This document shows positions 14,810 through 22,031 of a stretch of DNA of 24,018 bases, piece after piece. Source of the stretch: an uncultured Lachnospiraceae bacterium (GTDB lineage Bacteria > Bacillota > Clostridia > Lachnospirales > Lachnospiraceae); the NCBI GenBank assembly GCA_900549995.1, contig URQQ01000061.1, positions 1 to 24,018 of the forward strand, read 5' to 3'. The notes beneath the pieces were generated by a model. It ran no database searches, had not been told where the DNA came from, and worked only from the letters and a program-made list of their open reading frames with translations. The position numbers were made by a program, and so were the translations under genes. Numbering within the stretch: position 1 is the stretch's first letter; each line of letters begins with the position of its first letter.

Positions 14810-16143
14810 GTACATTATATTTAGAATGCCAGAGCGGAATCAGCGGAGATATGACAGCGGCCGCTCTGATTGATCTTGGGGCAGACCAGGAGGTACTTCA
14901 CAGGGCGTTAAACAGCCTGAATGTAGATGGATTTGAGATCAGGATCAGCCGGGTGAAGAAATCTGGAATTGACGCATGTGATTTTCATGTCATTCTGGAT
15001 GCAGAGCATGAAAACCATGACCATGATATGGAATATCTGTATGGGGAACATCATCCTCACAGCCATGAGACAGAGGTACATACGCACCACCATGGGGAAC
15101 ATGGACATCATGAGCATACGGCAGAAACGGAGACAGGGCACCATCATGATCATGGACACGGTCATGCGCATGCCCACCGCGGTCTTTTGGAGATTCTTCA
15201 TATCATTTCACATGCGGATATGACGGAGTCAGCGAAACGGACGGCAGAGAAGATTTTTACAGTTCTTGGAAACGCAGAAGCAAAGGCGCATGGGATGCCT
15301 GTTTCGGAAGTTCATTTTCATGAGGTCGGCGCAGTGGATTCCATCGCAGATATTGTGGCTGCTGCGGTGTGTCTGGATAATCTTGGCATTACAGAAGTCA
15401 TTGTGCCAAAGCTTTATGAAGGGCAGGGAACGATCCGGTGCCAGCACGGCCTGATGCCTGTTCCGGTGCCGGCGGTTGCCAATATTGTGCAGGAGCATCA
15501 GATTATGCTTCAGCAGACGCAGACAGAAGGGGAACTGGTGACTCCGACCGGTGCGGCGATTGTGGCGGCAGTGAGGACAAGAAGCCAGCTTCCGAAACAG
15601 TACATGGTAAGAAAAATAGGGATTGGCGCCGGAAAGAGAGAATATGACAGGCCGGGAATTCTCCGCGCCATGTTAATAGAAGAACCCGTAAAAACGGAAG
15701 AAGAGAGTATCTGGAAACTGGAATCCACTATTGATGACTGCAGCGGAGAAGTACTTGGGTATGTGATGGACAGGCTGTTTCATGCAGGCGCAAGAGATGT
15801 CCATTATACGCCGGTGTTTATGAAGAAGAACCGTCCTGCATACCAGCTGAATGTCATCTGCAGCGAAGATGTAATACCGAAACTGGAGCAGATTATTTTT
15901 ATGGAGACGACGACCATTGGAATCCGCAGATTTCAGGTTGAAAGGACTGTCCTGCAAAGAAAGACAGAGGAATTCAATACTTCGCTTGGAAAAGCGGAGG
16001 TAAAGATCTGCAGCCTGGAGAACGGAGTGCGTATTTACCCGGAATATGAGAGCGTGGCAGAGATCAGCAGGGAACAGAATCTTCCGTATCTGGAAGTGTG
16101 GAATCAGATTCTGAAAGAAGTAACAGAAAGGGTCAGTGAATGA
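14806..16143 (+). CDS. larC: LarC, nickel insertion protein (cyclometallase), unsplit and with a histidine-rich segment
   Basis: LarC inserts nickel into pyridinium-3,5-bisthiocarboxylic acid mononucleotide in a CTP-dependent reaction to form the NPN cofactor. The 445-residue frame begins ECQSGISGDMTAAALIDLGA, which is the family's start, and contains the conserved VHFHEVGAVDSIADIV block and the ESTIDDCSGE segment that opens the C-terminal part. In Lactiplantibacillus plantarum this protein is made from larC1 and larC2 by programmed frameshifting; here it is one continuous frame. Residues 68-124 hold 23 His, with runs such as HTHHHGEHGHHEH and HHHDHGHGHAHAH, likely to bind Ni(II). It is joined by ATGA overlaps to larB upstream and larE downstream. 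Confidence 0.95.
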   Translation: MSTLYLECQSGISGDMTAAALIDLGADQEVLHRALNSLNVDGFEIRISRVKKSGIDACDFHVILDAEHENHDHDMEYLYGEHHPHSHETEVHTHHHGEHGHHEHTAETETGHHHDHGHGHAHAHRGLLEILHIISHADMTESAKRTAEKIFTVLGNAEAKAHGMPVSEVHFHEVGAVDSIADIVAAAVCLDNLGITEVIVPKLYEGQGTIRCQHGLMPVPVPAVANIVQEHQIMLQQTQTEGELVTPTGAAIVAAVRTRSQLPKQYMVRKIGIGAGKREYDRPGILRAMLIEEPVKTEEESIWKLESTIDDCSGEVLGYVMDRLFHAGARDVHYTPVFMKKNRPAYQLNVICSEDVIPKLEQIIFMETTTIGIRRFQVERTVLQRKTEEFNTSLGKAEVKICSLENGVRIYPEYESVAEISREQNLPYLEVWNQILKEVTERVSE

Positions 16144-16979
16144 GTATCTACGAGGAGCACCATGAAAAATTAAAAGAGATCCTCAGGGCATATGCAAAAA
16201 ATGATGTCATGGTTGCATTTTCCGGTGGTGTGGACAGCAGCCTGATTCTGAAGCTTACATGCGAAGCAGCCAGGGAAACCGGGAAGAAGGTTTATGCGGT
16301 CATGCTTCACACGATGCTGCATCCGTCAGGAGAAGTGATAGAGGCAAGAAAAACAGCAGAGGAAATGGGTGCCATTTTTCTTGTCCTTCAGGTAGATGAA
16401 CTCGAAAATGCAGGGATTGAGGAGAATCCGGTGAACCGCTGTTATCTCTGTAAGAAATACCTGTTTCAAAAGTTACAGGAAAAGGCACAAGAGCTTCAGG
16501 TAACGGAAGTGCTGGAAGGAACCAATGAAGATGACATGTATGTATACCGGCCGGGAATTGCAGCAGTCCGTGAGCTTGGAATCAGGAGTCCTCTTCTGGA
16601 AGCGGGGCTTACAAAGCGTGAGGTGCGGGCACTGGCAGGAAAGTATCAGATGGAAGTTTCCACGAAGCCTTCCACACCTTGCCTTGCGACAAGGTTCCCT
16701 TATGGGACAGCTCTGACGTATGAGGCAATGCGGAGGGTCGAGCATGGGGAGGAGTTTCTGAAAACCCTGGGATTTTACAATGTAAGACTGCGGGTTCACG
16801 GAGATATCGCAAGGATAGAGACCGATAAGGAAGCATTTGGCAGGCTTTTGGAACAGAGAGAGGAAATCATTGCTGTACTTAAGAAGCTTGGATATCAGTA
16901 TATTACGATAGATCTGGAAGGATTCCGCTCTGGCAGCATGGACGATCAGATCTCAGAAAAAGAAGGAAGGAGAACTTAA
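16140..16979 (+). CDS. larE: LarE, ATP-dependent sulfur transferase (NPN cofactor synthesis), three-cysteine type
   Basis: LarE adenylates the two carboxylates made by LarB and replaces them with thiocarboxylates. The 279-residue protein has the PP-loop SGGVDSS (28-34) and the conserved EGTNEDDMYVYRPG segment (126-139). Cys181 in STPCLATRFPYG corresponds to the sacrificial Cys176 of the L. plantarum enzyme. Cys101 and Cys104 (NRCYLCKK) add a CxxC; together these three match the pattern of LarE proteins reported to bind a [4Fe-4S] cluster that carries the transferred sulfide, a catalytic alternative to the one-cysteine sacrificial form. The start overlaps the larC stop (ATGA). The nickel importer begins 3 bp after its stop. 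Confidence 0.94.
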   Translation: MSIYEEHHEKLKEILRAYAKNDVMVAFSGGVDSSLILKLTCEAARETGKKVYAVMLHTMLHPSGEVIEARKTAEEMGAIFLVLQVDELENAGIEENPVNRCYLCKKYLFQKLQEKAQELQVTEVLEGTNEDDMYVYRPGIAAVRELGIRSPLLEAGLTKREVRALAGKYQMEVSTKPSTPCLATRFPYGTALTYEAMRRVEHGEEFLKTLGFYNVRLRVHGDIARIETDKEAFGRLLEQREEIIAVLKKLGYQYITIDLEGFRSGSMDDQISEKEGRRT

Positions 16980-16982
16980 ATT

Positions 16983-17984
16983 ATGCATATGGCAGACGCT
17001 CTGGTATCGCCTGCTGTTTCAGGTGTGATGTATGCCTGCTCAGCGGCAGCGATGGGATATTCTGTAAAAAAAGTAAGACTTGAGAGTGCACCGGAGAAGA
17101 TTCCGGTCATGGGAGTGATGGGGGCATTTGTATTTGCCACCCAGATGATTAATTTTACAATACCAGGGACAGGCTCTTCCGGCCACCTCTGCGGAGGGAT
17201 GCTTCTTTCGGCAGTACTCGGGCCGTGGGCCGGATTTCTTACGATGGTGGGCGTTTTGCTGATACAATGCCTTCTGTTTGCGGACGGAGGTCTTCTCGCA
17301 TTGGGGGCAAACATCTGGAACATGGCTTTTTATGGCTGTTTTATTGGCGCACTTGTAGTATGGAAACTTATGATGAAGAATGGGATGTCGAAGAAAAAAA
17401 TCATAGGGGCATCGGTAATCGGCTGCATACTGACACTGCAGATGGGAGCATTTTCAGTGACATTGGAAACACTTGCTTCTGGAATCACAGAACTGCCGTT
17501 TTCAGTATTTGTGGCGGCGATGCAGCCGATTCATCTTGCAATCGGACTTGTGGAGGGGCTGATTACTGCGGCTGTCCTCTGTTTTGTTTATGAGGCGCGT
17601 CCAGAACTTCTGTGGACGCAGGGAAGTACTGTGACAACGGCAGAAAAAGCAAAGATGTCTTATAAGAACACAATTGCAGTTCTTGCAGCTTCTGCAGCCG
17701 TGATCGGAGGTCTTTTATCGCTTGCAGCTTCTGCGAATCCGGATGGATTAGAGTGGTCGATGGAGAAAGTGGCCGGAAGTACAGAACTTGCAGCGGGCGG
17801 CCAGGTTCACAGCGTCGCAGAAGGAATACAGAAGATGACGGCAGTTCTGCCGGATTATGCGTTCAAAGGACATGAGTCTGTACTTGGGACATCCGTTTCA
17901 GGAATTGTCGGCGGCTTAGCTGTGGCCGGGCTTTGTATTCTGGTCTGCAGTCTGTTTAAATTCTTTAAGAAAAGGAAGTCATAA
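16983..17984 (+). CDS. nikMN: NikMN, nickel-binding membrane component of an ECF/Cbi-type importer (fused NikM and NikN)
   Basis: This 333-residue membrane protein has a CbiM/NikM domain (about 1-210) and a C-terminal NikN/PDGLE domain (about 227-330; PDGLE at 253-257, with membrane segments at each end). The mature N-terminus MHMADAL carries Met1-His2, and His68 lies in GTGSSGHLCGG; in NikM the N-terminal amine, His2 and this His region coordinate the metal. Nickel rather than cobalt is inferred from the lar neighbours and the absence of cobalamin genes. AAGGAAGGAG lies 12-13 nt before the ATG. It is followed by nikQ after 3 bp. Confidence 0.9.
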   Translation: MHMADALVSPAVSGVMYACSAAAMGYSVKKVRLESAPEKIPVMGVMGAFVFATQMINFTIPGTGSSGHLCGGMLLSAVLGPWAGFLTMVGVLLIQCLLFADGGLLALGANIWNMAFYGCFIGALVVWKLMMKNGMSKKKIIGASVIGCILTLQMGAFSVTLETLASGITELPFSVFVAAMQPIHLAIGLVEGLITAAVLCFVYEARPELLWTQGSTVTTAEKAKMSYKNTIAVLAASAAVIGGLLSLAASANPDGLEWSMEKVAGSTELAAGGQVHSVAEGIQKMTAVLPDYAFKGHESVLGTSVSGIVGGLAVAGLCILVCSLFKFFKKRKS

Positions 17985-17987
17985 TCA

Positions 17988-18797
17988 ATGAGTAAGATTG
18001 GTGAAGCAATTCACACCATTCATTATATGGATGCGATGGCAGCACAGGAGAAATGGATCAACCAGCTTCACCCTTTGTCAAAACTTCTCGTCACTGTCTG
18101 GTTTATCGTTTCAGTGCTTTCATTTCACAAGTATGATTTTTTGGGGCTTGCAGGAATGGGAATCTATCTGCTTATGATTTTTATGCTGGGGGAGATTCCG
18201 GCGGGGAGATGCTTAAGACAGATGAAAATGATTCTTCTGATTGTATGTGCGGTAGGAATTGCCAATCCATTCCTGGACAGGACAACTGTAGTGTATCTTG
18301 GAGAAGTGGCTGTGTCCGGCGGAGTGGTTTCCATGGGAACACTGATGCTGAAAGGAGTCTTTGCAGTACTTGCTTCGTACAGCCTGATTGTGACGACTTC
18401 TGTGGAAGAGATCTGCTATGCGCTTCGTCTTCTTCATGTTCCGAAGACATTTGTGACGGTACTGCTTTTGATTTACCGCTATATTATTGTACTTTTAAAG
18501 GAGACACAAAGGATCATGCTTGCTTATGAGATGCGGGCTCCGGGACAGAAAGGAATTCATATGAAGGCATGGGGATCACTTGCAGGACAGCTTCTGCTTC
18601 GGAGTATTGACCGGGCGCAGCTTGTGTACGAGAGCATGATTTTGAGAGGATTTGACGGAGGGTTCAGAGGAAATGCGGCATACCCCAAAAAGCGCAGCAT
18701 TCTTTATGCGGTATGCTGGATTTTTGTTCTTCTGATCTTCCGGATGGTCCCGGTATTTGTTCTGGCAGGAAATATAGTTGATTCATTGATACGATAA
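17988..18797 (+). CDS. nikQ: NikQ, transmembrane coupling protein of the nickel importer (CbiQ family)
   Basis: This 269-residue protein is of CbiQ/EcfT type. It has hydrophobic segments at about 31-47, 50-68, 80-93, 119-136, 154-171 and 236-262. Two cytoplasmic coupling motifs, AYEMRAPG (179-186) and SMILRGFDG (216-224), are the Ala-Arg-Gly type helices that dock on the ATPase. It joins NikMN to NikO and drives transport together with them. AAAGGAAGTC lies just upstream of the ATG. Complete and without unusual features. Confidence 0.92.
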   Translation: MSKIGEAIHTIHYMDAMAAQEKWINQLHPLSKLLVTVWFIVSVLSFHKYDFLGLAGMGIYLLMIFMLGEIPAGRCLRQMKMILLIVCAVGIANPFLDRTTVVYLGEVAVSGGVVSMGTLMLKGVFAVLASYSLIVTTSVEEICYALRLLHVPKTFVTVLLLIYRYIIVLLKETQRIMLAYEMRAPGQKGIHMKAWGSLAGQLLLRSIDRAQLVYESMILRGFDGGFRGNAAYPKKRSILYAVCWIFVLLIFRMVPVFVLAGNIVDSLIR

Positions 18798-18822
18798 GTA
18801 AATGGAAAGGGTATAGAGACGA

Positions 18823-19551
18823 ATGCAAAGTATAGAGGCAAAACATCTGACATTTTCATATGGAGGGCACCGTGAGGTGCTGTCGGATCTGAGTTTCTAC
18901 ATTTCCGGGGAGGAAACTGTCGGGCTGATCGGAGCCAACGGTGTTGGTAAATCTACGATGCTAAAGCTGATGGTGGGGCTTCTATCGGGATACGGCGGAG
19001 TACTGCAGGTCAATCAGATGGATGTGGAGAAGAAAAATCTGGCTGTCATCCGTGAAAAAACAGGTTATGTCTTTCAGGATTCGGACAGCCAGCTTTTCAT
19101 GTCTACGGTCTATGAGGATGTCGCATTTGCGCCCCGCAATTACCGGTATCCTGATAAGGAAGTAAATGAGAGGGTTTTACGTGCGTTGGAGATGGTTCAT
19201 ATAGAAAGGCTTCGGGATGCTCAGATTTACCGTCTGTCCGGCGGTGAGAAGAAGCTGGCATCTATCGCGACAATTTTATCTACAGACCCGGAGATCATTC
19301 TTCTCGATGAACCGTCGGTGGCACTGGATCCGCGAAACCGGAGAAATCTGATTCAGGTACTTTTAAAACTTCCGGGATTGAAGGTGATTGCCTCCCATGA
19401 TCTGGATCTGATTATGGATACGTGTCAGAGGACGATACTGTTATCGGACGGGAAAATAGTGCGGGATGGGTGCACGGAAGAAATTCTTTCTGACCAGGGA
19501 CTTTTGGAGGCGAACGGGCTTGAACTTCCGTTGTCACTTTCCAGAAGGTAA
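18823..19551 (+). CDS. nikO: NikO, ATP-binding subunit of the nickel importer (CbiO family)
   Basis: This 242-residue ATPase shows Walker A GANGVGKST (37-45), Q-loop Gln85 in VFQDSDSQLF (the QxSDxQLF form typical of CbiO/EcfA), signature RLSGGE (137-142), Walker B IILLDEP (158-164), D-loop ALDP and H-loop His192. It powers Ni(II) uptake through NikMN-NikQ, probably as a homodimer because only one ATPase gene is present. It begins 25 bp after nikQ and is the last gene before a strong terminator. No larA or larD follows. Confidence 0.93.
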   Translation: MQSIEAKHLTFSYGGHREVLSDLSFYISGEETVGLIGANGVGKSTMLKLMVGLLSGYGGVLQVNQMDVEKKNLAVIREKTGYVFQDSDSQLFMSTVYEDVAFAPRNYRYPDKEVNERVLRALEMVHIERLRDAQIYRLSGGEKKLASIATILSTDPEIILLDEPSVALDPRNRRNLIQVLLKLPGLKVIASHDLDLIMDTCQRTILLSDGKIVRDGCTEEILSDQGLLEANGLELPLSLSRR

Positions 19552-19625
19552 TCAGAGGTGGAAAGAGTATGAAAAGATGACCAGGATGACAGGGGCAGGA
19601 TTATAGAAGGTATTTATTTAGGTTT

Positions 19626-19654
19626 CAGCCGTTCAGAATTGAACGGCTGTTTTT
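19626..19654 (+). terminator. Rho-independent terminator of the lar-nik operon
   Basis: Perfect 10-bp arms CAGCCGTTCA (19626-19635) and TGAACGGCTG (19640-19649) with loop GAAT, followed by TTTTT (19650-19654), 74 bp after nikO. This closes the operon with no larA inside it. Confidence 0.9.
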
Positions 19655-19678
19655 CGTTACATACCAAAGTGGGCTCTA

Positions 19679-19709
19679 TTGACTTTGACACCGTGTCGCC
19701 ATTTATAAT
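19679..19709 (+). promoter_or_regulatory. MerR-type promoter with 19-bp spacer and operator
   Basis: TTGACT (19679-19684) and TATAAT (19704-19709) are separated by 19 bp, the long spacing that MerR regulators correct by DNA twisting. A perfect 11-bp palindrome GACACCGTGTC (19687-19697) sits in the spacer. It lies 46 bp before the merR-type gene, so autoregulation is likely. Confidence 0.7.
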
Positions 19710-19755
19710 TTAACTTGGAAGTCCGGGGGTACTTGAATACAAAAGGAGGTGTAAT

Positions 19756-20223
19756 ATGGAAACAATGACGATAAGCCAGGTGTCGAAAACTCTGGGAGTA
19801 TCTACAAGGATGCTGCGTTATTATGAAAAGGCAGGGCTGATAAAAAGTTGTCGTCGGGAAGGATATGCCTACCGTGTGTACGACGAAAAGGCAGTTTCAC
19901 AAATCAAACAGATTTTACTTCTGCGCAGGCTGCGGGTATCTTTGCGCCAGATTAAAAAGATATTAGAGAATTCGGAGGCAGTAACAGCACTTGAAATCTT
20001 CCAGCAGAACATCAGTGAGTTAGATGAAGAAATTACCGATCTGTCTACAATTAAAAGTATTTTGGAACGTTTCGTTGAAACGCTAAGTGAAACAGCAGAA
20101 TTACCATATGACAGCATTATTACACAAGACGATACAATACTGGCTTCCATAGAATCTTTAAGCCTTATCAGTATAAATTTCAAACAGGATCAGAGGACAG
20201 AAAGAATGAAAAAAAGCCAATAA
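19756..20223 (+). CDS. MerR-family transcriptional regulator, apparently without effector-binding domain
   Basis: This 155-residue protein follows AAAGGAGGTG. Residues 4-72 are the MerR DNA-binding domain: TISQVSKTLGVSTRMLRYYEKAGLI, wing residues REGYAYRVYDE, and helices with RRLRVSLRQIKKIL. A coiled-coil dimerisation helix spans about 76-115. In related clostridial regulators of this type the chain continues into a GyrI-like ligand-binding domain of over 100 residues after an INFK-like segment; here it stops at NFKQDQRTERMKKSQ. An A7 run (20209-20215) lies five codons or fewer before the stop. Removing one A keeps the frame open to 20422. The gene may therefore be frameshifted, or a naturally short form. 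Confidence 0.85.
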   Translation: METMTISQVSKTLGVSTRMLRYYEKAGLIKSCRREGYAYRVYDEKAVSQIKQILLLRRLRVSLRQIKKILENSEAVTALEIFQQNISELDEEITDLSTIKSILERFVETLSETAELPYDSIITQDDTILASIESLSLISINFKQDQRTERMKKSQ

Positions 20224-20251
20224 AGATGTCAAAATACTTTGGATTCTTTTT

Positions 20252-20422
20252 ATGGAGGTCTGCATATTGATACGGATAGATATAAGAATAGATAAAACAT
20301 TCGAGGATATGCAAAAGCATTCTGCCGAGGTGCATAGCCAAATGGAATACCGGGATTATTGTAAAACAATATTTCAGTTGAAACAGGAGCTGAAGAGTCA
20401 GGAAAAAATCAGGAAGAAATAA
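20252..20422 (+). other. Doubtful 56-codon open frame, possible displaced tail of the MerR gene
   Basis: An ATG at 20252 opens a frame of 56 codons ending TAA at 20420-20422. It has no ribosome site. Its second half is a hydrophilic helix with charged repeats (LKQELKSQEKIRKK). The same frame runs back to the A7 tract at the end of the MerR gene, where it reads KANKDVKIL, so it could be the shifted continuation of that gene. It lacks the fold expected of a GyrI-like domain. Not supported as an independent gene. Confidence 0.25.
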
Positions 20423-20457
20423 AGGGAGTCTCTGTCTTGCAAGACAGGAGCTCCCTT
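20422..20457 (+). terminator. Long hairpin, probable terminator before the TetR gene
   Basis: AAGGGAG (20422-20428) pairs with CTCCCTT (20451-20457), continuing inward to CTGTCTT/AAGACAG with a central TTGCAA and one A-C mismatch. Only a weak T/A-rich tail follows, so termination is likely but not certain. Confidence 0.5.
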
Positions 20458-20483
20458 AAATTATGCCCTGCGGCAGGTTTGGG

Positions 20484-20512
20484 TTGACAATCTAACGAGT
20501 GTTAGATATACT
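20484..20512 (+). promoter_or_regulatory. Promoter of the tetR-SDR operon
   Basis: TTGACA (20484-20489), 17-bp spacer and TATACT (20507-20512) form a near-consensus promoter. The spacer is filled by operator 1, so a bound TetR protein would block polymerase. Confidence 0.8.
20490..20507. promoter_or_regulatory. TetR-type operator 1
   Basis: Perfect 7-bp arms ATCTAAC and GTTAGAT flank GAGT, occupying the whole space between -35 and -10. This is the usual size and position for a TetR-family repressor site. Confidence 0.7.
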
Positions 20513-20516
20513 GAGC

Positions 20517-20530
20517 CTAACACTTGTTAG
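20517..20530. promoter_or_regulatory. TetR-type operator 2
   Basis: CTAAC-ACTT-GTTAG lies just downstream of the -10. The complement of the core of operator 1 is CTAACACTCGTTAG, identical at 13 of 14 positions, so the two sites are inverted copies and probably bind the same repressor. Confidence 0.65.
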
Positions 20531-20544
20531 AAAAGAGGGGTTAT

Positions 20545-21159
20545 ATGTCAGGTGACGGTACGAAAGAAAGAATTTTGGAGATTTCATTAAATCTCTTTTC
20601 AAAGCATGGATTCCATGCAGTTTCCATTCGTGATATCTGCAGAGAGGTAAAGATAAAGGAAAGTTCTCTCTATTATCATTTTGCAAATAAAAGGGCGGTT
20701 CTTAACGAACTTCATCTGCGGTTTGAGGACAAAGCAGAAAGCATGATGAACCAGCTTGATGCTGCGGTTGCCATGCCAGGTGAAGGGAAAGAATTCTCAG
20801 GGGAGGCAGTTTCACATATTTTTTTCGAAAAGTATCTTATGGATGATTTTTGCAACAGATTTCTGCGTCTGTTATCGATGGAACAAAATCATGATGATGA
20901 GATAAGGAAAGTTTATGACCGGTGGTTTTTTGAGGAACCGCTCAGATTTCAAAGTAAAATATTTGCTGCTTTATTGCAAGTGGATCAGGAGCATTCTGAG
21001 GAGAGCGATGCCTGGGCAGTAAAGTATTATGCCCCGGTTTTTCTTTATACTCAGCGGTATCTCCTGACGGGTGAGCTGACAGAAGATAGAAAAGAAGATT
21101 TCCGTAAGGAAGTATACAGCCATATCAACCGATTTTTTATGGAAATGGGAGGGAAATAA
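20545..21159 (+). CDS. TetR/AcrR-family transcriptional repressor
   Basis: I chose the ATG at 20545 (204 aa) because GAGGGG lies about 8 nt upstream; an in-frame TTG at 20524 falls inside operator 2. The N-terminal HTH spans residues 6-52: TKERILEISLNLFSKHGF, then AVSIRDICREVKIKESSLYYHFANKRAVL, a textbook TetR sequence. The C-terminal ligand domain (about 60-204) is helical and not assignable. The two near-identical operators over its promoter suggest autorepression. The SDR gene starts immediately after its stop codon, so the two are co-expressed. Confidence 0.92.
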   Translation: MSGDGTKERILEISLNLFSKHGFHAVSIRDICREVKIKESSLYYHFANKRAVLNELHLRFEDKAESMMNQLDAAVAMPGEGKEFSGEAVSHIFFEKYLMDDFCNRFLRLLSMEQNHDDEIRKVYDRWFFEEPLRFQSKIFAALLQVDQEHSEESDAWAVKYYAPVFLYTQRYLLTGELTEDRKEDFRKEVYSHINRFFMEMGGK

Positions 21160-21918
21160 ATGTCTAATATTATCATTACCGGAGCGAATCAGGGCATTGG
21201 CTATTACATGGCGGAGAAATTTTTGACAGAGGGGCATTTGGTAGGAGTGCTCGACTTAGAGACGGACCATCTGCAGTTACTTAAAGAAAAGTACAAAGAT
21301 CAGCTTTTGTTTTATACTTGTGATGTGCGGGACAGTTTCAGTGTAAAGTCCTGCGTAAGCGAGATTGCAAAGCGGTTCCAAACGATCGATATCGCAATCC
21401 ATAATGCCTGTGATTGTACGTTTGCGTCTATGGAAAGTACAAGTGAGGAGACATACAAAGAAGTATTTGATACCAATTATTTCGGAGCACTCCGGCTGGC
21501 AAAAGCGGTAATCCCATATATGCAGAAGGAGCAGAAAGGTAGAATTCTGTTCGTAAGTTCTGGGGTGGGAGTCATGGGATTTTATAATATCAGTCCATAT
21601 GCATCCAGCAAAGGAGCCATAGAGTCGCTGGCGAAATGTCTGGACATTGAATATCATGACAAGGGCATTTCGTTTCATATTATTCATCCGCCGATCACCA
21701 GGACAAAGTCCTCAGAACCATTTCCAATTCCTTCTGAATTCAAGGCAGATCCCAAATCTGTTGGGTATGGGCTTGCGAAGAATATCTTTTCAGATAGATT
21801 TGTAATATGCCATAGCTTTATGCAGAAAGTCCAGACCAGGATGTGTTATCTTTTTTCAATTAAGATGGGCAGAATCATGAGCAGTAAAGTAATATCAGGA
21901 TTTGAAGGGAAGAGATGA
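21160..21918 (+). CDS. Short-chain dehydrogenase/reductase (SDR)
   Basis: This 252-residue classical SDR has the cofactor motif TGANQGIG (7-14), Ser133/Ser134 in FVSSGVG and the catalytic YxxxK as Tyr147-Lys151 (PYASSKG). The usual NNAG after strand 4 reads HNAC (81-84). Asp32 at the end of strand 2 (VLDLE) suggests NAD(H) preference. PPIT (177-180) after strand 6 followed by an acidic loop recalls 3-ketodihydrosphingosine reductase-like SDRs, but the substrate is unknown. The ATG directly abuts the TetR stop, with GGGAGGG as ribosome site. It is probably the gene the TetR protein controls. Confidence 0.9.
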   Translation: MSNIIITGANQGIGYYMAEKFLTEGHLVGVLDLETDHLQLLKEKYKDQLLFYTCDVRDSFSVKSCVSEIAKRFQTIDIAIHNACDCTFASMESTSEETYKEVFDTNYFGALRLAKAVIPYMQKEQKGRILFVSSGVGVMGFYNISPYASSKGAIESLAKCLDIEYHDKGISFHIIHPPITRTKSSEPFPIPSEFKADPKSVGYGLAKNIFSDRFVICHSFMQKVQTRMCYLFSIKMGRIMSSKVISGFEGKR

Positions 21919-21964
21919 AAGAATAACAGTTTATACGGAAAACAGGCTTTTTACAGCATGTCCA

Positions 21965-21994
21965 TTGATGTCATAGATGAAAAAGTGATATGAT
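21965..21994 (+). promoter_or_regulatory. Putative promoter of the secreted-protein gene
   Basis: TTGATG (21965-21970) and TATGAT (21989-21994) with 18-bp spacing, 38 bp before the ATG. No clear terminator separates it from the SDR gene. Confidence 0.45.
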
Positions 21995-22031
21995 GAAACA
22001 TAAATATGGGATCAAAGGAAGGGAAAAAAGA

